A stretch of 64,000 nucleotides of DNA from Mercurialis annua (lineage: Eukaryota; Streptophyta; Magnoliopsida; Malpighiales; Euphorbiaceae), in the NCBI RefSeq assembly GCF_937616625.2, contig NC_065574.1, positions 12,278,501-12,342,500 of the forward strand, read 5' to 3'. The position numbers and the translations under genes were made by a program. Shown in pieces: positions 35,153 through 46,494 of this stretch; position 1 is the first letter of the stretch, and each line of letters opens with the position of its first letter. The notes below the pieces were generated by a model. It saw only the letters and a program-made list of their open reading frames with translations, was not told where the DNA came from and made no database searches.

Positions 35153-38100
35153 ATGCTAGCATGCTGGAGGTTTGGCTTCACACCTTGTATTGCAAGTAAA
35201 GGATATCAAAATAAGTTTTCATGCAGATCAGCTGAAACCCATCAAATCCATGTCGATAGTATTGGAGACTACAGCAACAACAAAAAGAAGGTGGTCATTG
35301 TTGGGTCTGGATGGGCTGGCCTTGGTGCTGCTCACCACCTTTCTAATCAGGTCATCTTGTAATTTGTTCTTCTTTTTAATTCTTGGAGCCAATTTGGCAC
35401 ACATTTTTTGACAGAATTGGGATATTCTTGCAGGGTTTTGATGTTACTGTTCTTGAAGATGCTAATGGATTCGGCAGTCCAGATGATGTTGGTATCCAAG
35501 GTAAACTATTGGTTTTTTCTTTAAAAGAAACAAATTCAGATAGTTGTTTGGTTTGTCTCCTAGGTAGCATGGTCACGGACACGGCGAATCAGTGTTGTTT
35601 TAAGGTTTCTATATAATCTTTGATCTCTTTCTTTTTGGTCTGTTTTAGGCTTTTGGAGTCCATACCAAAATATATTTAGCCTGGTGAATGAATTGGGGAT
35701 TACACCCTTCACGGACAAAATCCGGTCTGCACTCTATTCCTCGGAAGGATTAGAGGTAATTGAATGAATTCATTAGAAACCTATGGTGAAGAAGTTGGAA
35801 AAGAAACATGCTTGGCTAAAGCAATTTTCTTTCCAATTGCTGTATGAAATGCCAGATTAACTACAATTTTTGTGGAGTGATAACTAATTATGACAGTTGG
35901 AAGTGTCCTGAACTTTCTGCAGGTTGAATTTCCAGTATTCCAGGATCAGCCTCAATTGCCTACTCCATTGGGGACATTGTACCACACTCAAGTATGCTGT
36001 ATAAAGCTTAATCTTGCTTCCTATTTTTTTCTTATAAAGTATGTACTAAAACTAGCAATAATGATCTATATTTTGTGCAGTTCACGAGGCTGCCTTTGCT
36101 GGATAGATTAACATCACTTCCTCTAATGGCTGCTGGTATAGTGTTGTAACCTAATATATATTACATTACATTTACTAAGACGCTATTTGAATTTACTAAC
36201 CTAATATATATGTTTCCAATTCCAATTTGTCAAGGTTACTTTCAAGTCCTTTTTGTTATTTCTGCTCACTCATTTTTCATCTCTACCTATTTGTTTTTAC
36301 AGTAATTGACTTTGACAATACTGATACTGCTTGGAGAAAATATGATCCAGGTAAGGATTTCTGTTGCAAATGTTGATTACTAGCATGTTCCCTCTACTAG
36401 ACAGATGTAGTTGAAGTGTCTTATTTGGAAGTTTACTGATAGTTACTGCAAGGGAACTTTTCAAACAGTTTGGGTGCTCAGAAAGGATGTATCGGAATGT
36501 ACTCGGACCACTGCTTCAAGTCGGTCTGTTTGCCCCAGCAGAGCAATGTAGTGCAGCCGCAACACTTGGAATGCTCTACTATATCTCCGTTGCTCATCAG
36601 GTATTCTTTTCACTTAAACTTAGAAGCCCTATGATTGACTAAAGTCTAAAGTAGTTTAATCGTTCTAAGGCTGCACATTTCTTTACTATGCTAAACTGAA
36701 CAAAGTCTCTAATCGAAAGGTCTTACTTGTGATCCTTGACGAATTCCCTTTCGGTTAATTAATTATTTCAACACAAGGTAATCCGGGACTGTGTTTGTTC
36801 GTGCTTCCAATCTTATTGGCATTTGCGTGCAGGGTATGTTAGAGATAGTAAAATTATAGACTAGTTAGAGCCTCATCTAATAGTTTTAAGCTTTTGAGTT
36901 GATTGGTTATTTGATATTTTCCATAAGATGGACCAAAGACACTCTCATTCTCTAATTTTTTTGAGGTTTCTTTTTCCCGAGCCAAATAGTCTATGCTACT
37001 ATCTTTCTGCTGACTGAAACACAGTTAGACATTATTCCTATAGTATTTCGGTTTATGACTCAATACTGTAGTTTATAAATAGTTCTTGTCAATTATTGCA
37101 GAAAAATTTTGATATGGTTTGGTGTCGCGGGACAATTAAAGAAAAGCTTTTCGAGCCATGGATGGACTCGCTGAGGACCAGAGGATGTCAATTTGTGGAT
37201 GGTGGAGAAGTGAAAGATATCATCGTCGATGAACAAACAAGTTGTATTTCGGAGGTGGTTTGTAGCAACGAGACTTTCAATGCTGATGCAGTTATTTTGG
37301 CTGCTGGAATCTCCCAAGTACAAGAACTTGTTAAGAATAGGTGTGCTGTTCCAAAACAATTTTGCATAACCTCTTCGTTTTGTCTCAATAACTTGTTTCT
37401 CAATTGCATTCATATTTTCCCTGCATAATCCATCCTGTAGTAAGTGGCGGTTACTTTCTTTGTAGCGCAGCATTATCTACGAGGGAGGAGTTTTTGAAAG
37501 TTCTGAACCTGTCTGCTATTGATGTACTCATCTGTAAACTTCAACTGGACCGAAAGGTTTGTTAATTTAAATACTTTCACATTTGCATATAGGAACAGAA
37601 AAAGGTTAAGTTGCACTTTAAATTACTTAATGTTTCAAGCTTTCATTTCTTTTCTTGAAGTAAATTTCTTTTGTTTGGATGAATATAGGCCTATAACTAT
37701 CCGTCTTGCTTTTTTATAGATTAATATATTTGTTGAAGAAGATGAGAATTAAAGTTGAATGAGAATATTTGTTTTATGTTAATACAAAGTTTGTATCATA
37801 AACTTACTACAATACCAGGTCAAAATTCCTCATGCAAGCAATGCATGCTCTGGATTTGATGATTCTTTTTCGTGGACTTTTTCCGACTTGAATGCACTTC
37901 ATGACGAGCATGAAGACAGTGAAGCGACAACAGTACGGGCTGATTTTGTGAGATCCGTTTAATTTTCATTTTCATTTCTTTTTTCTACTACAAAGTTTTA
38001 TAATTATTATATTCTATCTTTTGTCCCCCCTGAATTAACTTCTATATGTGCAGTACCATGCCAATGAATTGCTACCTCTTAAAGATGAACTTGTAGCTGC

Positions 38101-38839
38101 AAAAGCTATGTCTTATCTATCGAATTGCATTAACGACTTTGCGAATGCTACGGTGATCAATAAAGAGATCTCAAGATTTCCAAAGTCTTTGACTCACTTC
38201 TTTCCAGGTAGTGTGAATGTGTGATGACACTTATTCTGCTAACAAAACCAAAAGTCTATATGCACCGACTTTACCCGAACCATTACTTTTATTTGTGTTT
38301 TCGTATATCTTATGTGCTTTGTCTCTGCAAGGTTCATATAAACATATGATGCGCGGGTCTACATCCATCCCAAACTTGTTCATGGCTGGAGATTGGATCA
38401 TAACTCGGCACGGATCATGGTCCCAGGTAGCATTCGCTTCCCTCCCTTGATTATGTAAATCATTGAAAGCAATATAGTACGAAAACATAAATGCTGAAAC
38501 CGAAAACGAGCTTTTTTTTAATAAGAATAAGTTATAAACATAGAGTTTTCGAGTTCTAAATGCATTTTCGGAAATGAAGTGTAGAAATTTAGGATTCGAG
38601 AAGTTTTAAAAGAGAAGCACAAAGAATGATCATTCTGTCATATTTTACAACAGGAAAAGGCTTATGTGACGGGACTGGAGGCTGCGAACCGGGTGGTAGA
38701 CTGTCTTGGAGAGGGAAACTTTGCAAGAATAATAGCAGTAGAGGAAGATGAGCCTCATGTTGAAGCTCTAAGGAGCCTTAACAGAAGATTCAATGAGATA
38801 AGCGACCAATTCCCATTGTTTGATTATTTCTTGAAGTGA
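35153..38839 (+). CDS. FAD-dependent amine-oxidase/carotenoid-desaturase-like protein
   Basis: Thirteen exons with GT-AG introns and continuous frame: 35153-35350, 35434-35500, 35649-35755, 35923-35991, 36081-36135, 36303-36350, 36443-36600, 37102-37340, 37466-37556, 37819-37947, 38054-38207, 38332-38426 and 38654-38839 (531 aa). After a Ser/Arg-containing leader of about 45 residues, possibly a plastid transit peptide, VVIVGSGWAGLGAAHHL is the dinucleotide-binding GxGxxG fold, ending in the acidic VTVLED. The middle (QFGCSERMYRNVLGPLLQVG) and ADAVILAAG segments fit the amine-oxidase fold. The C-terminal IPNLFMAGDWI ... GSWSQEKAYVTGLEAANRVV is the second FAD-binding motif typical of desaturases. 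It is neither phytoene nor zeta-carotene desaturase by the motifs I can recall. The substrate is unknown. Confidence 0.88.
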
Positions 38840-39590
38840 GGACTTTTTGCTGCAATGCTCTGTATAGTGTTAATAAAGTATTAAGCCAATATACTCGTTG
38901 AACTGAAATTTACAGTTCTTTCTTCATTCAGTGAATTGGCATATATGTAGTGATTTATACAGTAATTTATTAATCATACAGCGCAATGTCACACAGCACA
39001 ATGTCAGCATCTATTGGCGTTAATATTCCACATAGGACCACATATGTGTTATATCAAGTTATCAACAACACATGCAAATGAATATATATATTTACTCTTT
39101 TTTCTGTATTTTAATAATTTACATTTCTGTATAAATTATATTTATAATCATATTTTAGAGTTCACAGGGGCTAATCTTTTTTTAATACTAAATTTTTGTG
39201 GGTTTGTCAATTATAGCCAAATCTTTCAAAATCGGCAAAACTAGCCCATTTGAAATATTCAAAAAAATTTATAGCCGTTCGGGCTAATCCTGTATGTAAT
39301 AACTTAGGTTCCATTCAATAAAAGGTTTTACTGAAACATGTGAAGTTTCACACGATTGTGGGTAAAAAGCGAATGATCTCAATTTGTTGGCAAACCCTTC
39401 TATCGCATTAAGATCAATACTGATGGAGCATACAATCTAATAACGTATATTACGAAGACCGAAAGGATTGCTGGAGATGATTCATGAAGATGGCTAGGTA
39501 GTTTTTCAATGACTATTTGTAAGGATTCAGTTCTTAAAGCTAAACTTTAGGGTGTTCCACAAGGGCTGCTTTTTTAATAATTGGGGAGGG
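38840..39590. other. Spacer downstream of the flavoprotein gene
   Basis: It contains the gene's 3' region. Around 39160-39290 an AT-rich block has GTCAATTATAGCCAAATC and GGCTAATCC, related to the ends of the Mutator-type element at 12238. No gene is seen. Confidence 0.4.
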
Positions 39591-39597
39591 GCGAGCG

Positions 39598-39662
39598 CGG
39601 AACTGAACCCACAACCTTACAATTTGCTGTCCGGCGCTTATACCATTTGAACTACAGTTCGT
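39598..39662 (-). mobile_element. tRNA-derived SINE head
   Basis: The minus strand has an A-box-like segment (TGTAGTTCAAATGGTATAAG) and a B-box-like GTGGGTTCAGTTCC at tRNA-like spacing. It cannot fold as a working tRNA. The same sequence family is split by the solo LTR at 1826. Confidence 0.45.
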
Positions 39663-39778
39663 TGGTATGGCTTCAGGTAGTTTGACGACTGGGCATTAAA
39701 AAATTAACACTGAAAGTGAACGGTAAAATAATTATGGGGAAAATAAATAAAAACTTAGAAGGTGCCATATATTCTAAT

Positions 39779-39977
39779 GGATTGAAATTTTCTCAAGTTT
39801 ATTTTGAACTTGAGAGGGTTATGTTCACGATTTACATTATTCATTATAAAATGAACGGTGTATATCAAAAAAAAATAATTTTAATTAAATTAATATACAC
39901 CGCTCATTTTGCAATAAACGATATTAATCGTGAACATTACCCGTCAGGTTCAAATGAACTTGAGGGAATTTCAATCC
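39779..39977. mobile_element. Hairpin MITE, Mutator-type, 199 bp
   Basis: The ends GGATTGAAATTTTCTCAAG and CTTGAGGGAATTTCAATCC are inverted, and complementarity runs nearly the whole length with a short AT loop. The flanks TATTCTAAT (39770-39778) and TATTTTAAT (39978-39986) are a 9-bp TSD with one mismatch. Confidence 0.75.
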
Positions 39978-40023
39978 TATTTTAATAATATCTTCTTCTT
40001 TTTTTCAGAGTGTGTATCTTGTT

Positions 40024-40495
40024 AGGGGTGTAACCGAGTCGAGTTGAGTCGAGTACTGAAAAGATTGAGATTGACTCGTTTAATTTCGAGTCGAGTTTCG
40101 AGTTAATTTATCGAGTTTATCGAAAGCTCGCGAGCTTAACGAGTTTAATCGAGTCTTATTATTATTTAATAAATTTCAATAAAAAAATAAAAATTTAATA
40201 AAAATTTAAATACTATATTTCTTTTTATATAAATATATTTATATTACCTATTTTATGCATATTTCTTAACGAAAGATATATGAATTAGATATTTAAGGTT
40301 CAAAATTAAAATAATATCATATCAAATTAGCATAGAAATATATAAACGAGCTTACTCGCGAGCTTTCGAGTCGAGTATCACTGAAATTGAGATTGACTCG
40401 TTTATTAAACGAGCCTTAAAAATTCGAGTTCGAGTTAGCTTTATCGAGTCGGGTTTCGAGTAGCTCGCGAGCGAGATTGACTCAGTTATGGTTGT
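40024..40495. repeat. CGAGTC-rich non-autonomous element, hAT-like
   Basis: The left edge TAGGGGTGTAACCGAGTCGA and the right edge GACTCAGTTATGGTTGTA are weakly inverted. GAGTCGAGT and CTCGCGAGC motifs cluster near both ends around an AT-rich centre. This layout resembles hAT subterminal repeats. No clear TSD was found. Confidence 0.45.
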
Positions 40496-40740
40496 ATCAT
40501 GTCATATTTATAACAAGTGTTAAATGACATGGCGCATTGGTCCCATTGTATAATTTTTTTCATGATCTGATCTCAGAGTTAACATTTTCAGATTTATCAG
40601 AAAGCAAATTTTATTGCAGATCATCTAGCTTCAATCGGTAAATAACTACTATTTGATTAGATATTCATGCCATGAAGAAGCTCCGCATATAAGTATTTTT
40701 CATGGGATTATGCATGATTTATAAGGTGTTTCTTATCCTA

Positions 40741-41955
40741 CTAGTTTTGCATTACGTGCTATGTACGTGGCTCGTAACGCGACTCGTCAATTTATTATAT
40801 AAATTTACTATATAATTATATAAATTTATTTTTTTAATATTTAGTATTAAACAATTAGAGTTTTTGTTAGAATTAATCAAAATACTTTAATTTATTAATT
40901 TTAAAATTAATTGATGTCAATAATATTTATTTATAACCTGTTGTATTAATTAAATTTATTATAATTAAACCAATATATTGCATATATAATTAATATTAAA
41001 TTAGTTAGAGTTTCTATTTGATTATGAAATATCTTTATATTAATAATTAAAGTAGTTTCAAATTAAATTAATTAAAATATTAATTTTTTTAATTATATTA
41101 TAAGTAGTTTAATTTAATTAGTATTCTAAATCAATTATTTTAATAATATAACTTTGAGATAATATTAAATAAATTTATAAGCTATACATGTTTCTCCATT
41201 TTAATCACAAACTTTAAAATATGTTAAATGTATGCAAAAAATTGCAATAAAAATGATCTTACAAAATAAAAACAATCACTATAAAGTTGTAATAAAATTA
41301 TATTTGATAATATAATTAAGGTTTATTCATTGTTGCTGACTTTACGTTCATTATAGTATGGTAGAATTCAACCGTGAAACTTAAAAATTGAGATTATAAA
41401 TTTAAATATTACATGAATTTTTGTATAAAGTTCTAAAATAAATTAACTATTATTTGATATGATTAATTGGTGCTACTGGTTTTCTATTAATAAGTTTCGC
41501 ACATAATTTTATGTTGTGCGTGTATGGTGATTACATGGAGGTAGTTTAGTATAGCTGGTATTGTGAATTAATTAATTTTAATTTTCATAGATTATTAGAT
41601 AAAAATCATATTCAGTGATGAATAAAGTAATAATAAGAAAGTAATGTAAATTGTGTAAACACAAACATCTTTGTATTGCAAATTATAATCTGTCAAGATG
41701 TTAAAAGATTAGTTAATTAAGTTTGTTTTACACTTTCATTCATGACGAATTTTTTGGTTCCTTTTTTGAATGAAATTTTGATTCCTTATCCAAATTAAAT
41801 TTCAATTTCAATTATACTCTATCTTTAATAATTAGATGAATTATTTAATTTATAATTAGTTAGTTAATGACTATAAAACCTATAAATATTAGTAAATTAA
41901 AAAGGACTATTCGGTAAATTTGATTGTCCCCCCCCATCCGTGCTTTTATATATAG
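40741..41955 (-). mobile_element. Helitron-like unit 1 of a tandem array
   Basis: On the minus strand the unit ends in CTAG followed by T (plus-strand 40740-40744, ACTAG). A hairpin-like TTACGTGCTATGTACGTGG lies a few bases inside. The opposite end carries an 8-C tract (41928-41935) and ATATATAG. CTRR termini with a nearby hairpin and an A/T target are Helitron features. The hairpin is degraded. No Rep/helicase is present. Confidence 0.55.
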
Positions 41956-41957
41956 TA

Positions 41958-43160
41958 CTAGTTTTTCGCCACGCGCTACGCACGTGAGCGATATTTATAT
42001 GACCCGTTAAATATATAATATTGATTAAATTATTAAATAAAATAATTTAATAGTTAGTAAAATATTATGAATTATTTTTTGTCGATATGTGGAAAATATA
42101 TGGGTGATAACTGTTTGACCCGTTATATAAATATCAATAAAATTAGTCTATTTATTTCACTTTCAATCCCATCACTTTTTAAAAAGTTCACGTCTTGATC
42201 TTTATTGCTTTCGACTTCACTTTTGTTTGAATTCCTTATATTGTAGAAGAAAATTGAAATATAAATTTGATCGTACTATTTGAAAAAGTTTAGTTATAAT
42301 ATAATAATATACTATTGCTAAATTTACATTCTTAATGATTTTACAATTTTTAATTGTAATTTAACATGAAACATGATCAAACTTCAAGTGCCTTTCATAA
42401 TTATGGATTCGACAGAGTACATGAAATAATTCACATATATGTTAAAAATTTCACATTCACTAATAAAAGCAGATTTCAACATAACAGAGTTACCAGCATC
42501 AAAACAACGATTATCTTACACATTCAAACAGATAGATAATACTAACCGTGAGATGATATACCGCCTCTTTAGAGCAAATTGTCAAATCCCACTCAGCTTT
42601 TAAGATGCGGGAAGCACAAGCGTCAAGGTCAGATTTTTGGTGCTTAGCTTCAGCATGTTTCCTGCACTTAACCTCCGATGTTGTGCATATGAAAGTCTGT
42701 ACAAAATTAAAAGATTCAACAGCTTATAAAAGTATTTCACAATTTAGTTAAACTTATTAACAATTATCATATTAATAAAATTGCAACTAAATTATTGGAC
42801 AAAGAATTGTTAATATGGTTGGTATTTTTGATTATGTAGGCGTTTAATATAGAGTTAGTTTTATTATTTAATTCCCTAGTCTAGTTAAACTTCTTTTTCA
42901 TGTTAATGTTCATGTTATCCATGTATTATTTGAGCACCCTACTATAGTTAAACTTCTTTTTCATGTTCATGTTATCCACGTATTATATCTAAGCACCCTA
43001 CTATAGGTAAACTTATTTTTCAAGTTAACTAATGTTAATGTAGAATTGTTTTATTTAAATTAAATTTTTATTAATTTTATTTTTTAATATTAATTATACC
43101 TTTAATGAAACCTATTATCGTAATTTTGCTTGTCCCCCCCCCCCCCCCCCCCCCTTCACA
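41958..43160 (-). mobile_element. Helitron-like unit 2 of a tandem array
   Basis: CTAG at 41958-41961 is followed by TTTTTCGCCACG and a hairpin, CACGCGCTACGCACGTG, then GAGCGATATTTATATGACCC. The far end is a 21-C tract at 43134-43154 preceded by TTTTGCTTGT. The unit directly abuts unit 1 and unit 3 in the same orientation. It contains an exon-like fragment at 42547-42696. Non-autonomous. Confidence 0.65.
42547..42696 (-). pseudogene. Exon-like captured gene fragment in the Helitron-like unit
   Basis: A 150-bp minus-strand segment is open for exactly 50 codons. It is bounded by a good acceptor (TTTTGTACAG) and donor (G|GTTAGT), in phase 0 at both ends. The peptide includes EVKCRKHAEAKHQKSDLDAC and is charged and probably helical. 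It is markedly less AT-rich than the flanks. Helitrons often carry such captured exons. I do not recognise the parent gene. Confidence 0.45.
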
Positions 43161-44160
43161 CTTAGCGTTTCGCCACGTGCTACGCACGTGAGCGACATTT
43201 ATATGACCCGTTATATATATATATATATTAAATATATTATAAATTATTTTCTATTTAGATTTGAAATGTACAATGTGATGAAATTATAAAATTCTGAGAA
43301 TGATATTATCACATATTAAAATATGATACCGCATAATTGATTTATTTTTTCAAAGGCTATAAAGAATCAATTTCAATTGGCAACCTACTTACCTATGCAC
43401 TAATGACGATAAACGAAATAGAGAAAACTATAAGCAATTACATCATAGATTTAACATCAAACGCATGAAAAATTCACCAAACAAATGTCTAGTTTTCAGA
43501 ATAAAGAAAATGGAAATAGATCCAATTACAACTAATATGCAAAAATGATGGAAATATTAAACTAAACCACAGTTGATAAATAATGAATATGAAAGTAGTA
43601 CCTTATTAAAGGCACGATCAAGTTAATTTAGACTATAACTTTTTTCCTGTGTATTATACTATTACTCATATTTATAAGGATTGATCATCAATTGATGGTC
43701 TTGTAGTTTATGTTAATTAGAACTTTATTTTAATTAGTATTGCAATAGTAATAAAACTTTTTATTAGTTAATTAGAAGTTTAGTTTTATTAAAAGTTTAC
43801 TTTAGTTAGTATTCTAATGGTAATAAAACTATTTATTCATTACTCAATTAACTATTATTTCAATTTCAATAAAGAATAAAATTAAGTAAAAAATTCAATT
43901 TTAGTAAGGAAATAAATATTATTTGCCCCTAAGTAAAAAGATAATAAATAATTTGCATATTCGGATAATTTATGAATTAAAAATACAATTAATTAGTTAT
44001 TTTTAGGTGAGTGATATATATATATATATATATTAATAAATTATTTAGTATAAATTTTATTAGAATTAGACTGGCAATTATCTTCGTAATTTTCTTAATT
44101 ATTAAAGGCTAGTTTTGTAATTTTGCCTGTCCCCCCCCCCCCCTCGCTCTTATAGTATAA
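43161..44160 (-). mobile_element. Helitron-like unit 3 of a tandem array
   Basis: Begins CTTAGCGTTTCGCC with the hairpin CCACGTGCTACGCACGTG, then GAGCGACATTTATATGACCC as in unit 2. It ends with TTTTGCCTGT, a 13-C tract (44131-44143) and CGCTCTTATAGT. Its CTAG is degenerate (CTTAG). Non-autonomous and AT-rich inside. Confidence 0.6.
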
Positions 44161-44162
44161 TT

Positions 44163-44193
<31 letters not shown>
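44163..44193. repeat. (GATA)n microsatellite
   Basis: About seven tandem GATA units lie directly next to the outer end of Helitron-like unit 3. Confidence 0.9.
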
Positions 44194-44194
<1 letters not shown>

Positions 44195-46494
44195 ATATTT
44201 AGAATAGCCTCTGATTAAACTTCCGCCTCTTCTCTCATACCGAAATAAATATTATATTAACTAATAAGTTGTAACTCAAACATTATGAGCGCTTGTCATC
44301 AATCTACTATGTGGTAGACTCAATTTTTCCACAAACGCTCCCCTCTCCTATTATAAAAAAATTATATTAATTTTATTTAGTGTATTAAAAAATATTTCAA
44401 AATATGAAAAACTAAATTAGTGCCCAAAAAAAATGTAAAATTAAAAAGAATGTTCAAAGTATCAAAATAACTATAAAAATCTATATACTTATATAATTGA
44501 GAGGACCAACGGAGCCCTCTCATTCAATCTCACAAAACGGAGTATTTTGGTGAGTTCCCATTTTTTTAAAAACACCTATTTATTATTAAATATAAAATAA
44601 CTATTTAACTAACACTAAACTCCTTAATCTATATAAATACCTATTTATTTAATTTGCACTAAAATTCCTGATTTATATAAACAATTTCTTCATATTAACT
44701 TCATATAAATTGTTTCTTTCGTCAAAGTAGTTTTATAGAAGAGAATATTCTTTATTTTTTTAATTAGTTCTCAAAGAAGAAGATCAAGGAGGGTAAACTA
44801 TCTTTATTGATATCACTTTCGTTAAATTGTTTCTAAAGGTAAATTATTCATTTCAAGGTTTTAAATTTTTGTTTAAATTAGATATTGAATTTGTTTATAC
44901 TATTTTTATCCTATAATTGTATCTGGTAAATTTTTGTGAACTTGAGTTTTGATTAACTTTTTTATTAACACATGGAATTTCTAATTTCTTTTATTTATTT
45001 TCCTTCTATTTTATTTCTTTGGTTCCTATTGTTTTTTTAATTGGCAATAATTTAGAAAATTGTCTAATTTGTTCCAAGTTAAAACGAATGTATTTAAGTA
45101 TTTGTAATTTTGAGATTGCAGATTTGATTTATATGAATAGTCTTATAGTTAGGGGTGTGCGTCGGTCGGTTCGGTTCGGTTCGATTTTGAAAATGCAGAA
45201 ACCGTCGGTTTTTGACTTACTATATTTGAAAACCAAATTGTTATTATTTATAATTAAAACCGACTAAAACAAGTGCCGAAATTTGTCGGTCGGTTCGGTT
45301 CGGGTTCGGTTTTATCATTCGGTTTGGGCCTTCAAATGGGCCGAATACAGACCTTTAATTTCATGAAAAAATAAACAGCAGAATACAAATTTAGACTACA
45401 AAAAACTAAACTGATCTATAATATATTCATTTACATCCCTTTCCAATGATACAAAATTGCTATTCACAGCAGTACAAAAATTACAAATTTTAGAATTTAC
45501 AGCAATTCAAGTTCATATATGCAAAAAAAATGAACTTCTGAGTTTAAAGTTCAGAATCAGATCCCATCTTATGAATCCCATTCCTAGCAAATGCAATCCG
45601 TAACTGATTGTAAAGCATCAACCAGCTGTTTGCAGAAGAAGAAAGAAAGAAACAGACTATGAAACAAAAGAATAAACTATTTGACTATAAAACTACTAAA
45701 TAACTTAAGGTTAAAAAAATTAAATAAAAACAGGGGCTCAGAAATTTGCTTATCGGTTCATTTGTAATGCGATCTATGACACGGTGGCTCAAATAAGCCG
45801 TTTCATCATATCAAAAAAGAAGGCATTACAACATCTGAGAGTGGTGGAAGCTTCATCATTGCCCAAAACAATTTAAACTGGAAAGTTGAAAGTTTAAAAC
45901 AATTTCAAAGTAAATCTGGAAAGTTGAAAGTTGAAACCAGGGGATTTCAAAACAGGTTTTAAGGTTTATAAGTTTGAAAGGTGAAAACAGGAATGAGACA
46001 TAGTTCCAATTATAAGTTACAACTTACAAGTTATAAATTGTAATGAGTTAAAACATGAATTTGAAATAAGGGATTTCAAAAAGAAACTTCACAGAAAGTT
46101 TGAAAGTTAAAAGAAGCATTTGAAACCAAGGATTTCAAAACAGATTAAAGTTAAAAATGCAAAAATGTTAGAATTTAGAAAGAGTTAGAAAATCATACTT
46201 TTTCTTTTGCTTCTCACCACCAATTGAGCATAGTTCAGATTCAGAAGGGACATAGCAATCCAATGATAACATCAGAGCTTTTCAGAAGGGACATACGGGA
46301 CAGGATCCATCAAAAGGACATTAGCTGCATAGCTTTTCAGTTTCAGAGCTTCATAGGATCAGACAGCTTCACATATCAAAAGGGACAGGGACTTGGATCA
46401 GTTTTCCAGTTTGGCTTCCACCACCTCCAAACTGAACACATGATTTACATGTGTTCCAAAAGCAAAAATACTGCATCATTGATCATGTTCTTTT

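Noticed and set aside
39598..39662. Functional tRNA gene
   Set aside because: A- and B-box-like motifs exist, but no cloverleaf with acceptor and anticodon stems can be formed; a SINE head is more likely.
43134..43154. 21-base C tract as a sequencing artefact only
   Set aside because: C-tracts recur at the same relative place in all three Helitron-like units, so they are a feature of the element, although the exact length may be unreliable.
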